The translations under genes were made by a program, and so were the position numbers. From NCBI GenBank assembly GCA_046756445.1, contig JBHHWI010000080.1, positions 1 through 14,047 on the forward strand: 14,047 nucleotides of DNA, in the 5' to 3' direction. Under the pieces are notes generated by a model. It was not told the DNA's origin, made no database searches, and was given only the letters and a program-made list of their open reading frames with translations. The stretch comes from JACZWL01 sp046756445. Its GTDB lineage: Bacteria; Pseudomonadota; Gammaproteobacteria; Steroidobacterales; Woeseiaceae. Positions 1 to 6,815 of the stretch are shown piece after piece; position 1 is the stretch's first letter; every line of letters starts with the position of its first letter.

Positions 1-2854
1 CGTCGGTCTGCGTGACAGGCCGCAGCGCGTCGTCCTTGCATACCTCCACACACTCCATGCAACCCTTGCAGGTGTAGGGATCGATGGTAATGCTCAACAG
101 GCCGCCGCTGCCCGATTGCTTTTTCTCCGGCAGCGTGTAATACGGCCGGCACAGCGCGAACTGGAAAGTGCCGAGTTCCTCGCGGAATTCGGCGAATTCC
201 TCCTCGAGTTGCTTTCCGGCGTCGTCCGGCAGATCGGCGTCGGCAATCGTCGCCTGGATCGCCTCTTCGATCATCGCCTGCACCGAATCGGTTTCCTCGG
301 CCTGAGCGAAGAGTTTGCGCAGTTTGATCTCCATCCGGCGCACGGCGCGCGGAAGCTGCTCGAGTTTTCTGCCGCGCTTTTTCAGTCGCTTGACGACGGT
401 ATCGAGCACCTGGCCGACTTCGTTGACCAGGCCGGGAATCGCGGTATCGGGACACACCACGTAGCAGTCGCCGCAGCCGGTGCAGTTCTCCGGGATGAAC
501 TCGGGATGCTCGAAACGAATCGACGTCATGTCCCGGAAATGCGAGGAAACGGCCGGCATCAGGCTCATGCTCATGAACGGGTCCGCCGGCACGGACTCGC
601 CCTCGCCGGCCGCATACATGCTGCCGGTCTGTGCCCAGAACCGATGGATGTCGCTGGCGGCCGAGGACGATTCGGGCTCGCGTTTCACCATCAGCGGAAT
701 CGCCGGGCGGTTCCTGCCCTTGTTTTCAGGCCTGCCCGTGCCGGGGTCTTTGTCAGTGACCTCGGTGGTCTCCCCGAACCCGCGCCGCACGACCCGCATG
801 TTGTCCTCGACGACCCTGGCGCCCTTGGCGCCGAATTTCTCCTGCAACTGATTCTCGATCGCTTTCAGCAGCTTTGACTCGCTGAGTCCGTGTTTCTCGA
901 GCAGTGGGGCCGCCGCGAAGAACGCGCCCTGGAAGGCAATACCCTGCATGCGCAACTGCAATTCCGGATCGGTGGCCTCGTCGCGGGCAATCCGGAAGGC
1001 ATCGAGGTAAAAGACGCGAATATCATTCTCGACGATCGTCCTGCGATATCGCTGCGGTATCGATTCCCAGAACTCTTCAGGCGACCCGGCATCGCTTTGC
1101 ATGACCAGTACGCCCCCCTTATTGAGGCCGGCCAGCGCATTGGTGTGACTGAACACGTTGGGGTCGGGCGACAGCACGACATCGACGTAATAATACTCAC
1201 AGTTGACTCTGATCGGTTCCGGCGCCGCGGACAGGTAGTAACTGGTCGGCTGGCCCTTCTTTTCCGAGCCGTATTTCGGATTGGCCTTGACGTGATAGCC
1301 GAGCAGGTCGAACAGGGTCATGGCGAGGTTCTTACCGGTGGTAATGGCGCCCCAGCCACCGACCGAATGCATGCGCACCGTGATGCTGTCCCTGGGCATC
1401 AGGTTCGGATTCTCGCTGCCGCGCAAGGCAAGCTCCGCGACCTTCGGGTAGGCGTCGAGTACCGACTCCTGATAGATCTCCTGCTTCGGCGTCATCGTCG
1501 ACCGTCGCACGAAGTCGACGGAAAGATAAAACATGCGTCGTTGCGCGCCGTCGGGCAGCATGTTTTCGATAGCCGCGATGACGCCCTCGGGCTGCAGGTC
1601 CCGGCTGCCGAGACCGAACGAGCCCGAATAGAGTTCGGGCAGGTCCTCGATTGATTTGTAAGCGGCGAGATCCGGATGCGCCGGACTGTCCGCCGAGTCG
1701 TTCATGCTGCGGCCGTTCTCGACGCTCTTGCTCAGGGTGGCGCGGATCTCGCGGATCAGGGGCAGGTCCGCTGCCAGCGGCTGATCGACCCGTTCGAGCA
1801 CCGCCACGCCTTTTTTGCCCTGCAAGATCCGGCTGATCAGATCGCCGGGGAACGGCCTGAACATCAGCAGGTTGACGACGCCGACCTTGACGCCGCGTCG
1901 CTCGCGCATGTAGTCGGCGACCGCTTCGGCCGTGGGAATCAGGCTGCCCTGCCCGGCGATCAGGTAATCGGCATCGTCACAGCGATAGGTCATCACGCGG
2001 CTGTAGCGCCTGCCGGTCAGCTCGTAGAAGTCGTCGAACGCCTGCTCGGTGAGCTCGACGACGTGATCGAAGAAATACGGCCGCTGCGCAGCCACGCTCT
2101 GCATATAGGAATCCTGGTTCTGCACCACGCCGGACATGACCGGGTCGTCCACGGTCCAGAGTTCCGGTATGCGCCTGCGCTTGTCTCCGTAAATTATTTT
2201 CTGCGCCGGCGTCGGCGTATCTATCACGTCGTCGGGCGAGCCGAGATAGTCGGCGATCAGTTCGCGCTCCGGCAGCATCAGCGACTCGATCAGATGCGTG
2301 GTCAGAAAACCGTCCTGACCGACGATGCCGGGCGTCAGCGCCAGCTCGGCAATGCGATGTGAAATGATGTTGAGGTCCGCCACATGCTGCGCGTTTTTGG
2401 CGAACACCTGGAAGAATCCCGTGTCGTCCACGCAGTGATAGTCGTCGTGACCTGCATGCACGTTGAGGCTCGCCTTGGTCATGGCGCGGCAACCGATGTT
2501 CAACACGTAGGTCAGGCGCTTGCCGACAGCCGCGTACAGTGATTCGTGCATGTACGCGATGCCCTGGCCGGACGAGAAATTGGTCGCCCGGAGTCCGGTC
2601 ATCGACATGCCCGCGGTGACAGCCGCGGCGGAATGCTCACCCTCGGGTTCTATGAAAATCAGCGGCCGTCCCGATATATTGATGTGCCCCGCCGCGGCCG
2701 CTTCAGCCCAGTATTCACCCATCTGCGTGGACGGCGTGATCGGGTAGGCGCCGGCGCCGTCACTGGACTCACGCTCGCACATGATCGCGGCCGTGTTACC
2801 GTCCATCGCAGAACGAGTGCCGGGATACCTGAACCTGTCTTTGCCTTTCTTCAT
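1..2854 (-). CDS. Pyruvate:ferredoxin oxidoreductase-type 2-oxoacid oxidoreductase, single-chain; C-terminus outside window
   Basis: Catalyses CoA-dependent oxidative decarboxylation of a 2-oxoacid (pyruvate in the family), or the reverse carboxylation, passing electrons through [4Fe-4S] clusters to ferredoxin. I translated 951 uninterrupted codons from the ATG at 2854. Domain order is that of one-chain PFOR/NifJ. Domain I has YPITPST at residues 37-43, an acidic EPEGEH segment near 70-75 and NFSSGQG. A domain II Rossmann-like part contains VNLLMFRPF. A gamma-like domain starts at the glycine motif around 499-502. A ferredoxin-like domain has C791/794/797/801 and C929/932/935/939. The C-terminal TPP-binding domain must lie beyond base 1. 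Oddities: 127 residues separate the two cysteine motifs, far more than in classical PFOR, and the usual DGFRTSHE box reads DGFLTTHL at 181-188, so the substrate may not be pyruvate. It starts 16 bp after the RnfB-like gene, with no clear Shine-Dalgarno and no alternative start nearby. Confidence 0.9.
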   Translation of the reverse strand, partial: MKKGKDRFRYPGTRSAMDGNTAAIMCERESSDGAGAYPITPSTQMGEYWAEAAAAGHINISGRPLIFIEPEGEHSAAAVTAGMSMTGLRATNFSSGQGIAYMHESLYAAVGKRLTYVLNIGCRAMTKASLNVHAGHDDYHCVDDTGFFQVFAKNAQHVADLNIISHRIAELALTPGIVGQDGFLTTHLIESLMLPERELIADYLGSPDDVIDTPTPAQKIIYGDKRRRIPELWTVDDPVMSGVVQNQDSYMQSVAAQRPYFFDHVVELTEQAFDDFYELTGRRYSRVMTYRCDDADYLIAGQGSLIPTAEAVADYMRERRGVKVGVVNLLMFRPFPGDLISRILQGKKGVAVLERVDQPLAADLPLIREIRATLSKSVENGRSMNDSADSPAHPDLAAYKSIEDLPELYSGSFGLGSRDLQPEGVIAAIENMLPDGAQRRMFYLSVDFVRRSTMTPKQEIYQESVLDAYPKVAELALRGSENPNLMPRDSITVRMHSVGGWGAITTGKNLAMTLFDLLGYHVKANPKYGSEKKGQPTSYYLSAAPEPIRVNCEYYYVDVVLSPDPNVFSHTNALAGLNKGGVLVMQSDAGSPEEFWESIPQRYRRTIVENDIRVFYLDAFRIARDEATDPELQLRMQGIAFQGAFFAAAPLLEKHGLSESKLLKAIENQLQEKFGAKGARVVEDNMRVVRRGFGETTEVTDKDPGTGRPENKGRNRPAIPLMVKREPESSSAASDIHRFWAQTGSMYAAGEGESVPADPFMSMSLMPAVSSHFRDMTSIRFEHPEFIPENCTGCGDCYVVCPDTAIPGLVNEVGQVLDTVVKRLKKRGRKLEQLPRAVRRMEIKLRKLFAQAEETDSVQAMIEEAIQATIADADLPDDAGKQLEEEFAEFREELGTFQFALCRPYYTLPEKKQSGSGGLLSITIDPYTCKGCMECVEVCKDDALRPVTQTD

Positions 2855-2870
2855 GGATGCGGATGCTCGT

Positions 2871-3731
2871 TCAGGTCGGCACGGCCTGCCTTGCACTCCG
2901 ACGCACGACCCTGAGCGCCGCGCGACCGGTGACCGGTCCCCTGTCGGGATCGAACCAGACGATCGCCCCTGTCGGACAGCGGTCGATCGCGCCCCTGACA
3001 TTGTGATCCATTTCGTAATTCACTACCGGCAGATTATCCACCATCGTTATCACACCGTCCGGTGCGTCGACGGCGCACTTGCCGCAGGCGTCACAGGCCA
3101 CCTCGCAATGTTCGACAGCCGCGTCTCCCAGTTCCAGGTTCTTGCAGGCAACCCAGAGCCGGTGACTGACCGGGTGTAGTGAGAACAGATCTTTGGGACA
3201 AGCATCCACACAATCGCCACAGGCCGTGCAGGCATCGTCGATGACGATCGGCAGTTCATGTTCGTTCATGACGATGGCATCCGGATCGCAGACGACCTCG
3301 CAGTCTCCCAGTCCGAGGCATCCCCAGAAGCAGCCTTTGCCGCCCCCGGCCACCAGTGCGGCGGCGCGGCATGAACGCAGACCCCGGTAGAGGGCGCGGT
3401 TCCGGGAAACATTGGTGCCACCGGCGCAGGCGAGCCTCGCCACGACTTTTTCCTCCGCGCCCACGTCTACCCCGAGGAATTCGGCGATGAACTCCCGCTC
3501 GTCCTCGCTGATCACCGTGCACTTGCCGGGCAGCGCGCTGCCTTCGACCATTGCCTCGGCCAGGCCCAGGCAGCCCGGGAAGCCGCACGCGCCGCAGTTG
3601 GTCTGCGGCAACAATTGGTGCGCCGCATCAATCCGCGGATCCTCCTCGACATGCAGCTTGCTGTGCGCCAGCACCAACAGTGACGCAAACAGGAAGCTCA
3701 GTGCTGCCAGCGTCGTTACGGCAATAATCAT
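2871..3731 (-). CDS. RnfB-like membrane-anchored polyferredoxin
   Basis: Probably shuttles electrons between the adjacent 2-oxoacid oxidoreductase and a membrane or soluble acceptor. A hydrophobic helix covers about residues 1-22, as in RnfB. An RnfB-type four-cysteine cluster domain follows (C46, C49, C54 in CGACGFPGC, then C71). Further cysteine groups lie near 102-147, a classical CxxCxxCxxxCP motif near 167-178, and a last group near 195-218 with a CP at about 251. That gives three or more [4Fe-4S] clusters. At 286 residues it is longer than proteobacterial RnfB (about 190) and closer to the multi-cluster RnfB of acetogens. No other Rnf subunit is visible. It is the first gene of the leftward operon. 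Start ATG at 3731 has AAGG about 9 bases upstream; a stronger GGAGG slightly farther up faces a four-codon out-of-frame ATG and is probably not used. Family assignment is firm; the redox partner is inferred. Confidence 0.85.
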   Translation of the reverse strand: MIIAVTTLAALSFLFASLLVLAHSKLHVEEDPRIDAAHQLLPQTNCGACGFPGCLGLAEAMVEGSALPGKCTVISEDEREFIAEFLGVDVGAEEKVVARLACAGGTNVSRNRALYRGLRSCRAAALVAGGGKGCFWGCLGLGDCEVVCDPDAIVMNEHELPIVIDDACTACGDCVDACPKDLFSLHPVSHRLWVACKNLELGDAAVEHCEVACDACGKCAVDAPDGVITMVDNLPVVNYEMDHNVRGAIDRCPTGAIVWFDPDRGPVTGRAALRVVRRSARQAVPT

Positions 3732-3948
3732 GCGCTCATACCTTGCCTCCCGGTGATCCTCCTCATTCTAGAGGTGGTTCGGCGAAGGCCCATTGTGGAA
3801 AGCCCGTACAGAAATGCGTCTCTATACGACATAGCGTGAGCCTACGGAAGAACGGCCGGAACCGGCATCGGCACCGGATTGGGCGGTGCGATGGCCGCCG
3901 AGGCGGAGTACCTTGACCAAATCAGTTGCGAACGCCAGGCGACAACCG
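3732..3948. promoter_or_regulatory. Divergent intergenic region between the two oxidoreductase operons
   Basis: This spacer separates the leftward RnfB-like/PFOR operon from the rightward Kor/HdrA-like operon and must hold promoters for both. I found no convincing TTGACA/TATAAT pair, FNR-type TTGAT-N4-ATCAA box or other recognisable operator. A short near-palindrome (CCTCATTCTAGAGG) sits about 40 bases upstream of the RnfB-like start. If the ferredoxin gene starts upstream of 3949 the spacer is correspondingly shorter. Confidence 0.45.
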
Positions 3949-4227
3949 ATGGATCTGTCCCTGGCTCAGGTGCCCGAGGGGCGGGTCCACGTCATCCCGG
4001 AGCGCTGCAAGCAGTGTGATTTCTGCATCACCTTCTGTCCCACCGACGTGCTGGAGTACTCGCAGGACATCAACGCCAAGGGATATCACTTTCCCGTGGT
4101 GGCACAGGGCAAGGAGTCGGCCTGCGTGCATTGCGGCTTCTGTGACCTGATGTGCCCGGAGCTGGCGATCTACACCACGGAGGTATCCGGCGAGCAGGAC
4201 GCCGGGGGAGAACCGGATGCCGGATAG
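3949..4227 (+). CDS. korD: 2-oxoglutarate:acceptor oxidoreductase, delta (ferredoxin) subunit
   Basis: Two-cluster ferredoxin subunit that takes electrons from the TPP site of the alpha-beta core. With the ATG at 3949 the product has 92 residues. It contains two [4Fe-4S] motifs, C20/C23/C26/C30-P and C59/C62/C65/C69-P, each of the CxxCxxCxxxCP type. The spacer between them, which includes the KGYHFPVV segment, is typical of KorD/OorD. It is the first gene of the rightward operon and overlaps the alpha gene by 11 bases. The start is uncertain. In frame upstream are TTG 3913 (GGAG four bases before it) and GTG 3886. I prefer ATG 3949, because the residues added upstream look unconserved, but its Shine-Dalgarno (AGG, about nine bases away) is weak. 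Subunit identity rests on the motifs plus position in a D-A-B-C gene order. Confidence 0.88.
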   Translation: MDLSLAQVPEGRVHVIPERCKQCDFCITFCPTDVLEYSQDINAKGYHFPVVAQGKESACVHCGFCDLMCPELAIYTTEVSGEQDAGGEPDAG

Positions 4228-5401
4228 CGCAGCATCGCCGGGCCTGCAGGTCGATGTCGAGCCGCGCATCCTGACCGGCACCCACTTCATGCTGGGTGAT
4301 CACGCCTGCGCCGAAGGCGCGCTGGCGGCCGGGCTCGATTTTTTTGCCGGTTATCCGATAACGCCGTCGACGGAGATCGCCGAACACCTCGCACGGCGAT
4401 TGCCGGCGCTGGGTGGCCGCTTCGTGCAAATGGAAGACGAGCTCGGCAGCATGGCCGCCATCATCGGTGCATCGGCCGCGGGCGCCCGCAGCCTGACCGC
4501 GACCTCCGGCCCCGGTTTCAGCCTGATGATGGAGAACATCGGTCTCGCGGCCATGATGGAGCTTCCCTGTGTGGTCGCCGACGTGCAGCGCGCCTCGCCC
4601 TCGACCGGCCTGCCGACCATGGTGGGTCAGTCCGATATCCTGCAGGCCCGATGGGGATCTCACGGCGACTACGGCATCATCGCTTACTGCCCGGCATCCC
4701 CGCAGGAGTGCTTCGACCTGACCATCCGGGCATTCAACGAGGCGGATCGGTACAGGGTGCCGGTATTCATCCTGATGGATGAGGTCGTCGGGCACATGAC
4801 CGAGCGCGTGGTGATACCGGCGGCCGACGACCTGCCGCTGACCCGTCGCAAAGCGCCACGGGATAAGCCGGGTGACAAACCGTTCCTTAGCTACCAACCG
4901 GACGAGGACCTGGTTCCGCCGATCGCGCATGCCGGCGAAGGCTACAGGGTCCACATGACCGGACTCACTCACGACGAGCGCGGCTATCCGTCCATGTTTG
5001 CCGAGACCCACGACAAACTGGTCAATCGGCTGGTCGACAAGATCAGACTCAATGCCGAAGATATCGAGATGTACGAGGAGGTCGATGTGGACGACGCCGA
5101 CACCATCGTCGTTTCGTTCGGCTGTACCGCGCGCTCGGCCCGCCACGCCGTCAACCAGGCCCGGATGGAGGGATTGAAGTGCGGCATGCTCAGATTGATT
5201 ACCGTCTGGCCGTTTCCCGAGAAACCCATCCGGCAACTCATCGAGCGGGGCAAGGTCAAACGATTCATCGTCCCCGAAATCAACCTCGGTCAGCTACGGC
5301 GCGAAGTCGAGCGGCTGACGCACCTGCCTGTCATACGATTGAACCACGCCGGCGGCACCATGCCCTTGCCGGACGCGATCCTGGAGTTGATCAGATCATG
5401 A
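4217..5401 (+). CDS. korA: 2-oxoglutarate:acceptor oxidoreductase, alpha subunit
   Basis: Alpha subunit of the CoA-dependent 2-oxoacid:ferredoxin oxidoreductase. It contributes the pyrimidine side of the TPP site and substrate selection. At 394 residues it has the size expected for a four-subunit enzyme, not the gamma-alpha fusion type. Visible motifs: YPITPST at 46-52, EDELGS at 73-78, TSGPGFSLMMEN at 96-107, and QRASPSTGLPT around 124-134, all characteristic of KorA/OorA/VorB. The C-terminal transketolase-like domain carries VSFGCTARSAR and LRLITVWPFP. The ATG at 4217 is preceded by GGGGGAG at a six-base spacing, a very good ribosome site that lies within the end of the delta gene. It ends in an ATGA overlap with the beta gene. 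Branched-chain 2-oxoacid specificity (Vor) cannot be excluded from sequence alone. Confidence 0.93.
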   Translation: MPDSAASPGLQVDVEPRILTGTHFMLGDHACAEGALAAGLDFFAGYPITPSTEIAEHLARRLPALGGRFVQMEDELGSMAAIIGASAAGARSLTATSGPGFSLMMENIGLAAMMELPCVVADVQRASPSTGLPTMVGQSDILQARWGSHGDYGIIAYCPASPQECFDLTIRAFNEADRYRVPVFILMDEVVGHMTERVVIPAADDLPLTRRKAPRDKPGDKPFLSYQPDEDLVPPIAHAGEGYRVHMTGLTHDERGYPSMFAETHDKLVNRLVDKIRLNAEDIEMYEEVDVDDADTIVVSFGCTARSARHAVNQARMEGLKCGMLRLITVWPFPEKPIRQLIERGKVKRFIVPEINLGQLRREVERLTHLPVIRLNHAGGTMPLPDAILELIRS

Positions 5402-6228
5402 CTGGAACCGAACAACCCGTTCAAGCCGCCGCGAGCATCCACCCGATAGACGATCTGCTGCGCGCCGATCGCCTGCCGCACATTCTCTGTCCGGGCTGCG
5501 GGATTGGCACCGTGATTCACGGTTACGCACACGCGATCGCCGCTTCCGGAATCGATCAGGACCGGCACATCTGCGTCTCCGGTATCGGCTGCAGCGGCAG
5601 GGCGGCGGGCTATGTCAATGTTGACTCCTACCATGCGACGCACGGGCGCGCGCTGCCATTCGCACTGGGCATCGCCGTCCATAACCCGGAACTGAACGTA
5701 ACCGTGATCAGCGGCGACGGCGACCTCACGGCGATCGGCGGCAATCACCTTATTCACTCCGCCCGCCGCAACGTCAATCTGATCGTTATCTGCATCAACA
5801 ATTTCACCTACGGCATGACCGGCGGCCAGGTCGGGCCGACGACGCCCGTCGGCGCCAGGGGAACGACCGCGCCGTACGGTGCCGTGGAGCATCCGTTCAA
5901 TCTGCCGTACCTGGCGAAGGCCACCGGGGCGGTATTCGTTGCGCGCTGGACCATACTGCACGTGCGCGAGTTTCAGGACGCGGTATTGCGCTCGATGAAC
6001 AAACAGGGCTTTTGTTTCATCGAGGTGCTGGCGCCGTGCCCGACGAGCTTCGGCCGGGCCAACAAGATCGGAGACGGCCTGCATGAGGTGGAGATCTATC
6101 GCGAGCGGTGCCGCATCGAGAACGGCGCCCGGAACCTCGAAGACCTCGATATCGACCTGATCGACGAGAACAAGTCCATAACGGTCGGCAACTTCGTCGA
6201 TATCGAGCGCAAACCGTTTACGGTGTGA
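5398..6228 (+). CDS. korB: 2-oxoglutarate:acceptor oxidoreductase, beta subunit (TPP-binding)
   Basis: TPP-diphosphate-binding catalytic subunit, 276 residues. The TPP/Mg motif is clear: GDGD at 106-109 and NNFTYGMTGGQ at 134-144. Near the N-terminus is CPGCG (C31, C34), followed by the SGIGCSGR segment (C65), as in KorB/OorB. The family commonly has a further cluster-ligand cysteine, which C65 or one of the C-terminal cysteines may provide. The reading frame is open farther upstream (to 5179), but that stretch is antisense-like overlap with the alpha gene. The ATG at 5398 overlaps the alpha stop (ATGA), has GGAG 11 bases upstream and yields a family-like N-terminus. With the alpha subunit it forms the catalytic core that decarboxylates 2-oxoglutarate to succinyl-CoA or runs the reverse. 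Confidence 0.93.
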   Translation: MTGTEQPVQAAASIHPIDDLLRADRLPHILCPGCGIGTVIHGYAHAIAASGIDQDRHICVSGIGCSGRAAGYVNVDSYHATHGRALPFALGIAVHNPELNVTVISGDGDLTAIGGNHLIHSARRNVNLIVICINNFTYGMTGGQVGPTTPVGARGTTAPYGAVEHPFNLPYLAKATGAVFVARWTILHVREFQDAVLRSMNKQGFCFIEVLAPCPTSFGRANKIGDGLHEVEIYRERCRIENGARNLEDLDIDLIDENKSITVGNFVDIERKPFTV

Positions 6229-6245
6229 CCTGCGGCGCGGGACAA

Positions 6246-6815
6246 ATGGCAGATACCGGCGGCACTGGCGCAAACACGACCACCCAGATCCGTTTCGGCG
6301 GCGTCGGCGGCCAGGGCATGGTGCTCGCCGGCCGGCTGCTCGGCAAGGCTGCCGCGCTGTTCGACGGCAAGGAAGCGGTCTGCACCCAGACCTATGGACC
6401 GGAAGCCCGCGGCGGCGCCTCCAGAGCGGACGTCGTGATCTCCGACGGCGCGGTGGATTACCCGTTCGTCACCCAGGCAGACGTGCTGGCGGTGTTCTTC
6501 CAGGAGGCTTACACGAGATTCCGCTCGCGGCTCAGGCCCGGCGGGCTGCTGATCGTCGACAGCGGGCTGGTGCAGCCCTCCGAGGACGAGGAGAACTGTT
6601 TCGGCCTGCCGGCCACTAAGATAGCCGAGGAACTCGGTAATCGTCTGGCGACGAACGTGGTGATGCTGGGTTACCTTGTCGGCAAGACCGGGGTGGTCAG
6701 CCGCGAGTCGGTGGAACAGGCGATTCGCACGACGGTCAGGAAACACGTAATCGACCTCGACCTGAAGGCGCTCGACGCCGGCATCAGGCTTGCACAGAGC
6801 GACGGGCCATCATGA
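6246..6815 (+). CDS. korC: 2-oxoglutarate:acceptor oxidoreductase, gamma subunit
   Basis: Gamma subunit, 189 residues, the usual size of a free-standing POR/KOR gamma chain, which binds CoA in this superfamily. The signature glycine-rich start FGGVGGQGMVLAGRLLG lies at about 17-33, and TYGPEARGG follows near 50-58. The central LRPGGLLIVDSGLV and the NVVMLGYL segment are also standard. The frame is open back to 6108, but the ATG at 6246, 17 bases after the beta stop and preceded by GGGA, gives the family N-terminus. The gene ends in an ATGA overlap with the HdrA-like gene, so translation of the two is probably coupled. In H. pylori OorABCD the same four subunits occur in the same gene order. 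Confidence 0.92.
   Translation: MADTGGTGANTTTQIRFGGVGGQGMVLAGRLLGKAAALFDGKEAVCTQTYGPEARGGASRADVVISDGAVDYPFVTQADVLAVFFQEAYTRFRSRLRPGGLLIVDSGLVQPSEDEENCFGLPATKIAEELGNRLATNVVMLGYLVGKTGVVSRESVEQAIRTTVRKHVIDLDLKALDAGIRLAQSDGPS

Noticed and set aside
116..2914. Several long plus-strand open frames (up to 254 codons) across 116-2914
   Set aside because: They lie antisense to the PFOR-type gene, have no domain resemblance, and are expected by-products of high-GC coding sequence.
4070..5236. Minus-strand open frame of 388 codons opposite the alpha subunit gene
   Set aside because: Antisense mirror of a clearly recognised gene; its translation is rich in R/G/H with no motif. The same applies to 5290-6273, 9315-10388 and 10052-10786.
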